Origin: Burkholderia ubonensis
GTDB taxonomy: Bacteria > Pseudomonadota > Gammaproteobacteria > Burkholderiales > Burkholderiaceae
Assembly: GCF_902833085.1 (NCBI RefSeq)
Contig: NZ_CADFEB010000004.1
Location: 186,001 to 250,000 of the forward strand
Length of the DNA stretch: 64,000 bases
Direction: 5' to 3'
A program made the position numbers and the translations under genes. Shown here in pieces: positions 51,409-63,355 of this stretch (positions are counted from its first letter, which is position 1; every line of letters begins with the position of its first letter). The notes under the pieces are model-generated. The model did no database searches, was not told the DNA's origin, and saw nothing but the letters and a program-made list of their open reading frames with translations.

Positions 51409-52182
51409 TCAGTGCGCGCTTGCCTTCGGCTTGCGCGGGGCCTTTTCGAACAGGCGGTCGTACAGCCAGCGCGGCATCACGTGCAGCACCTTCGCGACGA
51501 CGCCCATCTGCCACGGAATCACGCGGAACGCGCGCTGCTGCGCGATCGTTTCGGCCGCGCGCGCGGCGAAGCGGTCGGCGTCCATCAGGAACGGCATCCG
51601 GTACGGATTGTGCGCGGTCATCGGCGTGCGGATGTAGCCGGGCGCGATCGTCACGACGCCGACGCCCGCGGGGCGCAGCTCGACGCGCAGCGACTCGAGA
51701 TACTTGATCGCGGCCGACTTCGACGCGCTGTACGCGCCGGAGCCCGGCAGCCCGCGCACGCCGGCGACGCTCGCGACGCCGACCAGCGTGCCGCGCCGCG
51801 CGGCCGTCATCGGGCCGACGAACGGCTCGAAGGTCGCGACCATCCCGAAGTAGTTGATGTCCATCACGTCGCGGAACGCGGCCAGGTCGCCCTGGCCCGT
51901 CACCGCGCCCTGGCTGATGCCCGCGTTCGCGATCACGACGTCCGGGCAGCCGTGCGCGGCGATGAACGCCGCCGCGGCGCCCGCGAGCGCGTCGGGGTCG
52001 CGCACGTCGGCGGAATAGACGGAGATGGACAGCGCGGGAAAGCGCCGCGCGAACGCTTCGAGCGCGTCGGTGCGGCGCGCGACGAGCGCGAGCGTCGCGC
52101 CCCGGCGCGCGTATTCGTCGGCCAGCGCGAGGCCGAGGCCGCTCGACGCGCCGGTGATGAAGACCTTCAGCGGAGTTGTCAT
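51409..52182 (-). CDS. Short-chain dehydrogenase/reductase
   Basis: This 257-residue SDR has the cofactor motif GASSGLGLAL, NAGIS, the catalytic Ser in VASVAGV and YSASKSAAIKY. Together with the C-terminal basic tail (FEKAPRKPKASAH) it resembles the YbbO/DHRS7-like group. Substrate unknown. It is the last gene of the operon argS-SPOR-dsbA-SDR, 19 bp after dsbA, a conserved order in Burkholderia. Confidence 0.9.
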   Translation of the reverse strand: MTTPLKVFITGASSGLGLALADEYARRGATLALVARRTDALEAFARRFPALSISVYSADVRDPDALAGAAAAFIAAHGCPDVVIANAGISQGAVTGQGDLAAFRDVMDINYFGMVATFEPFVGPMTAARRGTLVGVASVAGVRGLPGSGAYSASKSAAIKYLESLRVELRPAGVGVVTIAPGYIRTPMTAHNPYRMPFLMDADRFAARAAETIAQQRAFRVIPWQMGVVAKVLHVMPRWLYDRLFEKAPRKPKASAH

Positions 52183-52201
52183 GCCGGCGCCGGGACGGGG
52201 A

Positions 52202-52840
52202 TCAGAGCTTCTTGTCCTGGACCTGCTTCACGAGATAGTCGAGGACCTGCGCGGTGCCTTCGAGGCTGTTCGTGTAGGCCGGGCCCGTCTTGTACTTGCC
52301 CTGCACGACGATCGTCGGCACGCCGTCGATGTTGTAGCTCTTCAGCAGCTCGGCCGACTGTTTCACCTGGCCCTGCACGCTGAACGAGTTGTACGCGTCC
52401 ATGAACTTCTTCTTGTCGACGCCCTGCGACGCCAGGAAGTCGGCCTGCGCCTGCGGCGTCAGCAGGTAGTTCTTCTGCTTGTGGATCGCGTTGAAGATCG
52501 CCGGCGTGACCTTCTCGGAGATGCCGAGCGCGGACACCGTGTAGAACAGCTTCGAGTGCGGGACGAAATCGTCGCGGAATGCGACCGGGATGCGCTTGAA
52601 GTCGATCTTGTCGCCCTGTTTCTTCACCCAGGCCTCGACCGTCGGCTCGAACTCGTAGCAGTGCGGGCAGCCGTACCAGAAGAATTCGATCACCTCGACC
52701 TTGCCGGCCGGCGCGGACACCGGCTGCGGCGCCTTCATCACCTCGTAATCCTTGCCGGCGACGGGCGCGGACGGTGCGGCCTGGGCGAAGCCGGCCGCGA
52801 GGCTCAGGGACAGGAGAAGCGTGCTCAGCAGTTTTTTCAT
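52202..52840 (-). CDS. dsbA: Thiol:disulfide interchange protein DsbA
   Basis: This 212-residue protein has a signal peptide (MKKLLSTLLLSLSLAAGFAQA), the active site Cys58-Pro-His-Cys61 in FFWYGCPHCYEF, an inserted helical domain (about 85-160) and the cis-Pro loop GVPTIVV. It introduces disulfides into exported proteins, being reoxidised by DsbB. It lies between the SPOR protein and the SDR gene. Confidence 0.95.
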   Translation of the reverse strand: MKKLLSTLLLSLSLAAGFAQAAPSAPVAGKDYEVMKAPQPVSAPAGKVEVIEFFWYGCPHCYEFEPTVEAWVKKQGDKIDFKRIPVAFRDDFVPHSKLFYTVSALGISEKVTPAIFNAIHKQKNYLLTPQAQADFLASQGVDKKKFMDAYNSFSVQGQVKQSAELLKSYNIDGVPTIVVQGKYKTGPAYTNSLEGTAQVLDYLVKQVQDKKL

Positions 52841-52906
52841 GTTGTGTGTATGTCGGATCAGTTGCTCGGGAAGCGAAACGTGACAGGGGCGGCGGTGCGG
52901 CCGCGC

Positions 52907-53854
52907 TTACTGCTTCGTGAAACGGATCACCGCCGTGTCGACTCCTGCATCGGACAGGCGCTGGCGTGCCGAGTTCATATCCTCGAATTTCGAGAACGGG
53001 CCCACGCGCACGCGGAAATACGTGACGCCGCTGACATCGCGCTTCGACACTTTCGACTCGAAGCCCTGGAAACCGAGGCGCGCGCGCTGCTGCTCGGCGT
53101 CCGATTCCGTCTTGTACGCGCCGACCTGCAGGAAGTAGCCGGTGTTCGCGTCGGCCGCGCTCGGCGCCTTCGCGCCATTGCCGGCGTTGTTCGCGACCGT
53201 CGTCGACGACGTCGGCTTGGCGGCCTGCTGCTGCGCCTTCTGCGCCGCTTGCAGCTGCGCCTGCTTCTGCGCGGCGAGCCGTGCGAGGTCGTCTTCGCCC
53301 GCCTGCTGTTGTTGCTGCTGCTGTTGTTGCGGCTTCTTCGGCGGCGTATTGTCGGCCGCCTTCGGCGGGACGGCGACGCCGTTGTTTGCCGAGTTATTCG
53401 CCGCGTTGTTCGAACCGTTCGACGCATGCGACCCGTTCGAGCCATTCGACGCGTTCGCGCCATTCGAAGCGTTCGACCCGCTGGAACCGTTCGCCCCGCC
53501 GTTCGACGGCGGCACTTCGACGATCTGCGGCTCGGGCAGCAGGCCGCCGCCCTGCGTCTGGTTCGCGGCCTGGCCGGGCGCGGTGTTCGGCGGCGCCGGC
53601 TGCGCGGCCTGCGGCACCGGCTGGCCGGGCGTCTTGCCCTGCAGCGCGCGGTTCGGGTCGAACTGCTGCGGCTGGCTCGCGCCGGTGTCGGCCGGCGGCG
53701 GCGCGACCTTCGACACGAACGGCGACGGCGAGCGCGTGATGTAGAGCGCCACCACCACGGCGATCGCGAGGCCGACGATCAGGCCCAGCACGATGCCCAG
53801 AAATGTTCCTCCGGCTTGTTTCGATTGCTTCGACGTGCGGCGTGGTTGTGCCAT
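52907..53854 (-). CDS. SPOR-domain (FtsN-like) cell-division protein with low-complexity linker
   Basis: This 315-residue bitopic protein has a cytoplasmic N-terminus (RRTSKQSKQ) and a transmembrane helix at about 26-48. A long Pro/Gln/Asn/Ser/Gly-rich periplasmic linker includes an Asn-Gly-Ser-Ala tract (plus-strand 53398-53510) and about nine consecutive Gln. The SPOR domain follows (TGYFLQVGAYKTESDAEQQR, about 238-313), which binds denuded septal peptidoglycan. The layout is that of FtsN. ATG 53854 follows AGGTGA; a TTG at 53872 is in frame. It lies 108 bp after argS and 66 bp before dsbA. Confidence 0.9.
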   Translation of the reverse strand: MAQPRRTSKQSKQAGGTFLGIVLGLIVGLAIAVVVALYITRSPSPFVSKVAPPPADTGASQPQQFDPNRALQGKTPGQPVPQAAQPAPPNTAPGQAANQTQGGGLLPEPQIVEVPPSNGGANGSSGSNASNGANASNGSNGSHASNGSNNAANNSANNGVAVPPKAADNTPPKKPQQQQQQQQQAGEDDLARLAAQKQAQLQAAQKAQQQAAKPTSSTTVANNAGNGAKAPSAADANTGYFLQVGAYKTESDAEQQRARLGFQGFESKVSKRDVSGVTYFRVRVGPFSKFEDMNSARQRLSDAGVDTAVIRFTKQ

Positions 53855-53962
53855 TGCTTGAGTCACCTGCAAAAAGAATCGTGAAAAGGCCGCGGCGGGC
53901 GCTCCCGCGGCAGGCGCTCCTGCAGCGGGCGCAGCCGCGGCCTGTCTGCCCGCTCGGGCAAC

Positions 53963-55744
53963 TTACATCTTGGCGGGCGCGGAGACGCCGAGCATCGCCA
54001 GGCCGTTCTCGAGCACCTGCCGGGTCGCGGCGAGGAGCGCGGCGCGCGCGGTGCGCGGCGCTTCGTCGTCGACCAGCACGCGCTCCGCATTGTAGAACGA
54101 GTGGAATTCACCAGCGAGGTCGCGCAGGTAGAACGCGACGGCGTGCGGCGCCAGCTCGTTCGCGGCGTGCGAGAGCATGTCCGGATACTCGGCGAGCTTC
54201 TGCATCAGCGACGCGGCCTGCGTGCTCGTGAGCTGCGACAGGTCGGCGCCCGGCAGCTGCGCGAGCTCGCCGTTGTAGCGCGACTTCCATTCGTTGAGCA
54301 CCGAGCAGATCCGCGCGTGCGCGTACTGGACGTAGTAGACCGGGTTCTCGTCGTTCTGTTTCAGCGCGAGGTCGATGTCGAACACGAATTCGGTGTCGGC
54401 CTTGCGGGAGATCAGGAAGAAGCGCACCGCGTCGCGGCCGCGCGTGATCGTCGCCTCGTCGATCAGGTCCGGCGCCGCCTCCTGGCCCGGCACCGCGCCG
54501 CCCGACCATTCGATCAGGTCGCGCACCGTCACGTAGCTGCCCGCGCGCTTCGAGATCTTCACTTCCTGGCCGTCGCGCATCACGGTGACCATCTTGTGCA
54601 GCACGTAGTCGGGGTAGCCCTTCGGGATGCCGATGTGCAGCCCCTGCAGGCCGGCGCGCACGCGCGCGATCGTGCCGTGGTGGTCCGAGCCCTGGATGTT
54701 GATCACCTTCGTGAAGCCGCGCTCCCACTTGGTCACGTGGTACGCGACGTCCGGCACGAAGTACGTGTAGGTGCCGTCCGTCTTGCGCATCACGCGATCC
54801 TTGTCGTCGCCGTTGTCGGTCGTGCGCAGCCACAGCGCGCCGTCCTGCTCGTAGGTCACGCCGGCCTTGATCAGCGCGTCGACCGTCTGCTCGACGCGGC
54901 CTTCCTTGTACAGCGACGATTCGAGGTAGTACTGGTCGAACTTCACGCCGAACGCCTGCAGGTCCATGTCCTGCTCGTGGCGCAGGTACGCGACCGCGAA
55001 CTTGCGGATCGCTTCGAGATCCTCGACGTCGCCCGCGCCCTTGACCGGCTCGCCGTCCTTCGCGGCGACCGTCTCGCCGTTCAGGTAGTCGCGCGCGATG
55101 TCGGCGATGTACTCGCCGTTGTACGCGGCTTCCGGCCAGCCCGCGTCGCCCGGCTTCAGGCCGCGCGCGCGCGCCTGGGTCGAGATCGCGAGGTTGCCGA
55201 TCTGCACGCCGGCGTCGTTGTAGTAGAACTCGCGGTGCACCGCGTAGCCCTGGCTCGCGATCACGTTCGCGAGCGCGTCGCCGAGCGCCGCCTGGCGGCC
55301 GTGGCCGACGTGCAGCGGGCCGGTCGGGTTCGCCGACACGAATTCCAGCAGCACTTGCTTGCCGTGTTCGCGCGTGGACAGGCCGAACCCGCGGCCTTCC
55401 GCGAGCACCGCGGCGATCACGGCCTGCTTGGCCGCCGCCGTCAGGCGCAGGTTGATGAAGCCGGGGCCGGCGATTTCGGCGGCCTCGACGAGGCCTTGCG
55501 CGCCGGACTGCGCGGTGAGGGCCGCGACGATCTGCTCGGCGAGCTGGCGCGGGTTCGCGCCCAGCGGCTTCGCGAGCTGCATCGCGACGTTGCACGCGAC
55601 GTCGCCATGCGCGGCAACCTTCGGGCGCTCGAGCGTGATGGCGGGCGCGACGAACGCAGCGTCGGCGCCTTTCAGGGCGTGTGCGACCTGCTTGACGCTA
55701 TCCGCGAGCAGGGCTTCGAGGGTCTGTTTTTGGGCTGGCAGCAT
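53963..55744 (-). CDS. argS: Arginyl-tRNA synthetase
   Basis: This 593-residue class I synthetase has the N-terminal Add1 domain (about 1-115), the HIGH motif as [15 protein letters not shown], and the KMSKS region in the variant form KISKRAG. The DALR anticodon-binding domain is at the C-terminus ([14 protein letters not shown] onwards). It charges tRNA(Arg) and is essential. The gene heads the operon argS-SPOR-dsbA-SDR and is divergent from the DUF1840 gene. Confidence 0.97.
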   Translation of the reverse strand: MLPAQKQTLEALLADSVKQVAHALKGADAAFVAPAITLERPKVAAHGDVACNVAMQLAKPLGANPRQLAEQIVAALTAQSGAQGLVEAAEIAGPGFINLRLTAAAKQAVIAAVLAEGRGFGLSTREHGKQVLLEFVSANPTGPLHVGHGRQAALGDALANVIASQGYAVHREFYYNDAGVQIGNLAISTQARARGLKPGDAGWPEAAYNGEYIADIARDYLNGETVAAKDGEPVKGAGDVEDLEAIRKFAVAYLRHEQDMDLQAFGVKFDQYYLESSLYKEGRVEQTVDALIKAGVTYEQDGALWLRTTDNGDDKDRVMRKTDGTYTYFVPDVAYHVTKWERGFTKVINIQGSDHHGTIARVRAGLQGLHIGIPKGYPDYVLHKMVTVMRDGQEVKISKRAGSYVTVRDLIEWSGGAVPGQEAAPDLIDEATITRGRDAVRFFLISRKADTEFVFDIDLALKQNDENPVYYVQYAHARICSVLNEWKSRYNGELAQLPGADLSQLTSTQAASLMQKLAEYPDMLSHAANELAPHAVAFYLRDLAGEFHSFYNAERVLVDDEAPRTARAALLAATRQVLENGLAMLGVSAPAKM

Positions 55745-55943
55745 GCTGGTAGAAGGCTTCGTTGGTGGCAGCCGGGAAGCCGGCGGGCCGGCGCGCTCTT
55801 TTAAGCGCGCGTTTCAGGGATCGCAGAATTTTAACAGGTGCTAATATGCCGCTCAGGCGCCACGCGTGCTCGAGGCCGGACGCCGGCCCGCCGGCGGCCC
55901 CAGCCGGGCGCGGCGGGCACAACAAGATGAAAAGGGAATAGTC

Positions 55944-56267
55944 ATGATTACGTTCAAAAGCAAGGCGGCACAGGATCTCGACGTGCTGAAGGATTTCGCC
56001 GTCTACGTGCTCGGTCTCGTCGGCAAGCAGCTCGGCGAGCGCGGCGTGATTACGCACGACGAGCTGGACCACGCGATCGCGAAGCTGGAAGACGCCGTCA
56101 CGCAGGCGAAGCAGGAGCGCGCCGAGCATGCGGGCCATTTCCACGAGGACGAGGACGACCACGCGCACCACGAAGTGCCGCCGAGCCTCGCGCAGCGCGT
56201 CGCGCCGTTCCTGTCGATGCTGCGCGAAGCGAAGGCCGGCCAGGCCGACGTGCACTGGGGTTTCTGA
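55944..56267 (+). CDS. DUF1840 protein
   Basis: This 107-residue protein begins MITFKSKAAQDLDVLKDFAVYVLGLVGK, the pattern of the betaproteobacterial DUF1840 family (function unknown). A His/Asp-rich stretch follows (HFHEDEDDHAHH, about 64-75) that could bind metal. ATG 55944 is preceded by AAGGGAATA. It is divergent from argS and ends at a strong bidirectional terminator. Confidence 0.85.
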   Translation: MITFKSKAAQDLDVLKDFAVYVLGLVGKQLGERGVITHDELDHAIAKLEDAVTQAKQERAEHAGHFHEDEDDHAHHEVPPSLAQRVAPFLSMLREAKAGQADVHWGF

Positions 56268-56291
56268 CCTCCGCCGGCCGCCGGCAACGAC

Positions 56292-56319
56292 AAAAAGCCC
56301 GCTCCAGAGCGGGCTTTTT
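56292..56319. terminator. Bidirectional terminator between DUF1840 and metH
   Basis: AAAAAGCCCGCT and AGCGGGCTTTTT form a perfect stem with a CCAG loop. A/T tracts on both sides serve the two convergent genes. Confidence 0.92.
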
Positions 56320-56370
56320 GCTGGCCATTCATCCGATGAAAGGGCTGCGCGCGCCGCCCGCCGATGCGGA

Positions 56371-59088
<2,718 letters not shown>

Positions 59089-59135
59089 GGCGGTGCGAAT
59101 TCGTATGGTGTAAGACGGGCGTGGAATCGGTCGGG

Positions 59136-60215
59136 TCAGGCGGCGTCGCTGTACTGGGCCGGCCAGCGGCGCGGCTTCACTTCGGCGAGCGCCTTCGCGA
59201 TCGCCGCGATGTGCTCGGGCGTCGTGCCGCAGCAGCCGCCCGCGAGGTTCACGAGCCCGGCCTGCGCGAATTCCTTCAGCAGGCCCGACGTGACGTCGGG
59301 CGTCTCGTCGAAGCCGGTGTCGCTCATCGGGTTCGGCAGGCCGGCGTTCGGGTAGCACGACACGTAGGTGTCGCACAGCTTCGCGAGCTCGGCGATGTAC
59401 GGGCGCATCAGCGCCGCGCCCAGTGCGCAGTTCAGGCCGAACGTGAGCGGCTTCGCGTGGCGCAGCGAGTTCCAGAACGCCTCGACCGTCTGGCCGGACA
59501 GGATGCGGCCCGACGCGTCGGTGACGGTGCCCGAGATCATGACCGGCAGGCGCTCGCCGGTGTCCTCGAACAGCTGGTCGAGCGCGAACAGCGCGGCCTT
59601 CGCGTTCAGCGTGTCGAAGATCGTCTCGACGAGGAACAGGTCGACGCCGCCGTCGAGCAGCGCCTTCGCCTGCGCATAGTACGCGTCGCGCAGCTCGTCG
59701 AACGTGACGTTGCGCGCGCCCGGATCGTTGACGTCCGGCGAGATGCTCGCCGTCTTCGGCGTCGGCCCGATCGCGCCCGCGACGAAGCGCGGTTTGTCCG
59801 GCGTCGCGTATTTCGCGGCCGATTCGCGCGCGAGCTTCGCCGATTCGACGTTCATCTCGACGACGAGGTCTTCCATCCCGTAGTCGGCCTGCGCGACCGT
59901 CGTCGCGCCGAACGTGTTGGTTTCGACGATGTCCGCGCCGGCCGCGAAGTACTGGTCGTGAATCTCGCGGATGATCTGCGGCTGCGTGAGCGACAGCAGC
60001 TCGTTGTTGCCCTTGATGTCGCGCGGGAAGTCCTTGAAGCGCTCGCCGCGATACGCGGCCTCGTCGAGCTTGTAGCGCTGGATCATCGTGCCCATCGCGC
60101 CGTCGAGGATCAGGATGCGCTGCTTGAGCAGCGCGGGCAGCTGGGCGCCGCGCGTGTACGGGGCGTCGGGCGCGGCTAACGGGGCGGAGCGAACGGCGGA
60201 TGAAGTCGCAGACAT
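59136..60215 (-). CDS. metH: Cobalamin-dependent methionine synthase, N-terminal part (homocysteine-binding domain)
   Basis: This 359-residue protein is the homocysteine S-methyltransferase barrel of Met[18 protein letters not shown] at the start and the zinc ligands in GLNCALGA and [13 protein letters not shown]. It delivers zinc-activated homocysteine to methylcobalamin on the partner subunit. The stop lies 47 bp before the start of the other half, so they are cotranscribed. The split is real: a stop and a new start with different reading registers separate them. No cobalamin or SAM riboswitch is obvious upstream. Confidence 0.94.
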   Translation of the reverse strand: MSATSSAVRSAPLAAPDAPYTRGAQLPALLKQRILILDGAMGTMIQRYKLDEAAYRGERFKDFPRDIKGNNELLSLTQPQIIREIHDQYFAAGADIVETNTFGATTVAQADYGMEDLVVEMNVESAKLARESAAKYATPDKPRFVAGAIGPTPKTASISPDVNDPGARNVTFDELRDAYYAQAKALLDGGVDLFLVETIFDTLNAKAALFALDQLFEDTGERLPVMISGTVTDASGRILSGQTVEAFWNSLRHAKPLTFGLNCALGAALMRPYIAELAKLCDTYVSCYPNAGLPNPMSDTGFDETPDVTSGLLKEFAQAGLVNLAGGCCGTTPEHIAAIAKALAEVKPRRWPAQYSDAA

Positions 60216-60303
60216 GGCGGATGACCGGCGAATTGGGAAAGAGGCGGGAAAAGCGCCATTGTAGCCGCTGCGGCCGTGCGCCGCCCGGCGTGGCGCGGCG
60301 CCA

Positions 60304-60340
60304 AATGAAAGCCCCCGCGCGGCGGACCGGGCGGGGGCGG
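60304..60340 (-). terminator. Terminator of the DUF3567 gene
   Basis: GCCCCCGC and GCGGGGGC (60311-60318, 60331-60338) pair around a 12-nt loop. On the minus strand the stem is followed by TTTCATTT. It separates the DUF3567 gene from metH. Confidence 0.65.
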
Positions 60341-60404
60341 GATCGGAGTGCTTGCGGCGAACCCGGCGGCGTCAGCCAGTATCGGGCGCCGGGGTGGGGT
60401 GTCG

Positions 60405-60662
60405 TCAGTGCAGGACGACCGGCTGCGTCATCAGGCTGTCGAACTGTCCGAGGAATTCGTCGACTTCGTCGAGCGACGGCTCGTCCTCGATCAGCTGCTT
60501 CACGTGCTCGCGAAACCGGGCGGCGAGTTCGCCGTCGATGAAGATCTCGCGCTGTGCGTTCTTGTCGACGATTTCGTAGCCACCCGAATTCATCGCGTGA
60601 TGGCCGACCTGCGGCGGGAACTCGACGACGCAGTAGTTGGGGCTGTTGTAGATCATTTGCAT
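60405..60662 (-). CDS. DUF3567 protein
   Basis: This 85-residue protein begins [17 protein letters not shown] and continues with [32 protein letters not shown], the conserved pattern of DUF3567, a family restricted largely to Burkholderiales with no known function. ATG 60662 is the family start. It stands alone between metH and the DUF3108 gene, with its own terminator. Confidence 0.88.
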   Translation of the reverse strand: MQMIYNSPNYCVVEFPPQVGHHAMNSGGYEIVDKNAQREIFIDGELAARFREHVKQLIEDEPSLDEVDEFLGQFDSLMTQPVVLH

Positions 60663-60947
60663 GGCGGCACTCCTCTTCGCAGTGGCTTCTGGCCTTGTTG
60701 TTCCCCTAGGTGGGGTAGACCTCGCCGGTTTCAAGGGGCTTGCGCTGCACACCCCGTTCCCTCTGCATGGGGTGTATCGGTTAGAAGCCGATATCTCAGA
60801 AACGTTTCCTATTGTGGGTCGGTGTACCGAAATAGTTGTTAAAGAGTGTCATGTGCGGCATGACTGATATTACGGCGCGTGACGGCCGATCTTTATGGCG
60901 GGCAACCATCGGTCGAATTTGCCGATTCGCGGGCGCGGCGCGCTGCG

Positions 60948-62207
60948 TCACGGCGTCGCGGGTGGCGACGACGCGGCCGAGGCGGGCGCCGGAGGCGGCG
61001 CAACGGGCATGCCCGTTGCGGTCTCGCCGGAGGTTGCGGCCGGCGTGCCGCCGGCGTCCGGCGGCGCTTCGGCGGGCACACCGGGCACACCGGGCACACC
61101 GGGCACACCGGGCGCGGCGAGCGGGCCGTGCCACAGCAGCTCGATCTGCGCGCCGTTCGGTTCCGTCTGCACGAGCCGCGCGGGCAGCCAGCCGAGCGAC
61201 GGCGCGAGCCACATGTCGATGCGCCGCGTGTCGCCGGCGCGGCGCGGCAGGCGCATGAAGTGCCGCGTCTCGATGAAGCCGGCGGCGGTCTGCACCGGCT
61301 CGTCGCCGATCACCGTGATCGGCCAGGTCTCGCCGCTGTTGTTGTCGATCACGAAGAACTGCTGCGTGACGCCCCGCCGGTAGGCGTCGGGATTGCCGCG
61401 CACGAGGCCCGACAGCTGCATCAGCATGCTGAAGCGGTCCTGCGTGCCGTCGGGCAGCGGCGCGTTGTCCGGCGTGCGCGTGAACACGACCTGCCGGATC
61501 TCCCGGTTGAAGATCGAGATGTTCTCCGGGCGCTTGCCGCGCTGCTCGACGTACCGGTCGGGCGCGATCCCGTATGCATCGACGCGGCCCTGGCTCCGGT
61601 ATCTGAACGGGCCGATGAACGGCACCGGCATCGTCACCGACAGCTCATACGTTTGTCCGTCGGTGCGCCAGTGGATCGTCCCCGTCGAGTTCTGCATGCC
61701 GTTGAAGAACGCATCGTATTGCAGGTCGCCGGACGGCGGCGCGGCGAATTTCACGCCGCTCGACGCGGGGCCGGCCGTCGCGACGCCGCTTGCGACGCCG
61801 GCCGCCGCAGCCGAGGCGCCCGAGGCGGTGCCGCCGGCGGATGCGGCCGCGGCCGGCGGTACGCCTTCCGCGGCGGTCTGCGTCGACGTCAGCACCGGCT
61901 CCTGCGGCGCCGGCCGCGAGGGTGCGGCCGCCGGCTTCGCGGGCTTCGGCGCGGCCCGCTCAGGCGCGGACGGCCTTGCAACCGGCTTCGGCGCGGGTTG
62001 CGCCGGCTGCCGCTCGATCGGCCGCGGCTTCAGCAGCTCGATCTGCACCGGCACCTCGGTCGGCGCCGGCGGCGTGAACGGTTCGCGATGACGCGTGAAC
62101 CACAGCGCGGCGAGCGCATGCAGCACGAGCACCACGACGAGCGCGACGCCCGCGCGCAGCCAGCGGCGAGGCGGAGCGTAGCGGGGGCGGGTGTCGGAGG
62201 GCGGCAT
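60948..62207 (-). CDS. DUF3108 envelope protein with TonB-like N-terminus
   Basis: This 419-residue protein has a short basic N-terminus, one membrane helix (VALVVVLVLHALAALWF, about 19-36) and a long Pro/Ala-rich periplasmic linker. A C-terminal DUF3108 domain begins near residue 160 (DLQYDAFFNGMQNSTGTIHW) and ends near 370. The plan recalls TonB-type anchored periplasmic proteins, and the function of DUF3108 is unknown. The tail after the domain contains four Gly-Val-Pro repeats encoded by a 9-bp tandem repeat (61074-61109) and more Ala/Pro sequence. Confidence 0.85.
   Translation of the reverse strand: MPPSDTRPRYAPPRRWLRAGVALVVVLVLHALAALWFTRHREPFTPPAPTEVPVQIELLKPRPIERQPAQPAPKPVARPSAPERAAPKPAKPAAAPSRPAPQEPVLTSTQTAAEGVPPAAAASAGGTASGASAAAAGVASGVATAGPASSGVKFAAPPSGDLQYDAFFNGMQNSTGTIHWRTDGQTYELSVTMPVPFIGPFRYRSQGRVDAYGIAPDRYVEQRGKRPENISIFNREIRQVVFTRTPDNAPLPDGTQDRFSMLMQLSGLVRGNPDAYRRGVTQQFFVIDNNSGETWPITVIGDEPVQTAAGFIETRHFMRLPRRAGDTRRIDMWLAPSLGWLPARLVQTEPNGAQIELLWHGPLAAPGVPGVPGVPGVPAEAPPDAGGTPAATSGETATGMPVAPPPAPASAASSPPATP
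61074..61109 (-). repeat. 9-bp in-frame tandem repeat, four perfect copies
   Basis: GGGCACACC is repeated four times head to tail. On the coding (minus) strand each unit gives Gly-Val-Pro. Perfect identity between copies suggests recent expansion and possible copy-number variation. Confidence 0.85.
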
Positions 62208-62343
62208 CGTCGGGCAGCGAAGGGTTCGGGGCGGTTGCGCGGCGTCGGCGCGCCGGTTGGCAGGTTGGCCGGCCGGCAGGTTGCGTCAGGAATCGGACCG
62301 CCGGGCGCGCCGTGCGTTCATGCGGCGCGTCGCGCGCCACGCG

Positions 62344-63219
62344 TCAGGCGTCGCGCGCGTCCGGACTATAGCCGAGTTCGTACGACAGTTTCTGTGCGCA
62401 GGCGCGCAGCGCGGTGTCGATCTCGCCGCCCCACGCGATGTCGAACGTGCCTTCGTGGCCGAGCGCGAGGATCGCGAGCGCGAGCTCGCCGACCGCGTCG
62501 AACACCGGCATGCAGAACGCGTGGATCGTCGGCAGCAGCATCCCTTCGACGCGCGCGGCCTGATGCGCGCGCACGTCCGCGAGCACCGCGTCGACCTCGG
62601 CGAGCGTGCGCGGCCCGCCGTGATGCGGCGAGCGGCGCGTGTCGGCGAGCTCGCGCTCGATCATCGAGGCGGTCTTGCCGCGCGGCAGGTACGCGGCGAA
62701 CAGCAGGCCCGTCGCGGAGCCGAGCAGCGGCATCACGTCGCCGAGCTTCAGCGACGCCTTCGCCGGATGGCTCGATTCCATCCAGTGCACGATCGTCGGG
62801 CCCTGGTTGCCCCATACCGCGATGCCGACCGTCTGGTCGAGCCGGTCGCGCAATTCGGTCAGCGCGATCCGCGCGAGCTTCACGCCGTCGACCCGCGCGA
62901 GCCGCGCGAGGCCCATCTGCAGCGCGAAGCCGCCGAGCTCGTAGCGGCCGGAGACGGGGTCCTGCGACACGACGCCGAGCCGCGAGAAGCTCACGAGGTA
63001 GCGGTGCGCCTTCGCCGGGCTCATGCCCGCGCGCTGCGCGAGATCGCGCAGCATCATCGCGCGCGGCTCGCTCGTCAGCACGTCGAGCAGGCGGAAGCCG
63101 ACCTCGATCGACTGGATGCCGGAACGGACCTTCTCGCCGTTGTCGCCGCCGTCGCCGGCGGCTTCGTCGGCGGTGTCGGAGTCGGCGAGATCGTCGTCTG
63201 GGAGCTGGCTGGCGGGCAT
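62344..63219 (-). CDS. IclR-family transcriptional regulator
   Basis: This 291-residue regulator has an N-terminal acidic tail and a winged helix (SIEVGFRLLDVL through RDLAQRAGMSPAKAHRYLVSFSRLG, about 37-85). An IclR effector domain follows from about 110 (GSATGLLFAAYLPRG, LPTIHAFCMPVFD). I chose ATG 63219 because the family sequence begins shortly after it; the frame is open upstream without homology. It is divergent from a fumarylacetoacetase-family gene, which it probably controls. Confidence 0.9.
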   Translation of the reverse strand: MPASQLPDDDLADSDTADEAAGDGGDNGEKVRSGIQSIEVGFRLLDVLTSEPRAMMLRDLAQRAGMSPAKAHRYLVSFSRLGVVSQDPVSGRYELGGFALQMGLARLARVDGVKLARIALTELRDRLDQTVGIAVWGNQGPTIVHWMESSHPAKASLKLGDVMPLLGSATGLLFAAYLPRGKTASMIERELADTRRSPHHGGPRTLAEVDAVLADVRAHQAARVEGMLLPTIHAFCMPVFDAVGELALAILALGHEGTFDIAWGGEIDTALRACAQKLSYELGYSPDARDA

Positions 63220-63355
63220 GGGGCAACGGCGCGCGGCGCGCGATCTGGAGGGAAGGTTCGAATCGATCGCGGCGCTCGCAAGCGCGGTGCGCCGCACGGA
63301 TTCACCATCGTAAAATAGATTCCTTCCATCGTCACTACAACGGCAGATTCCCCTT

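Noticed and set aside
60216..60404. Cobalamin or SAM riboswitch ahead of metH
   Set aside because: The region is short, mostly a terminator for the DUF3567 gene, and I see no B12-box or SAM-riboswitch core.
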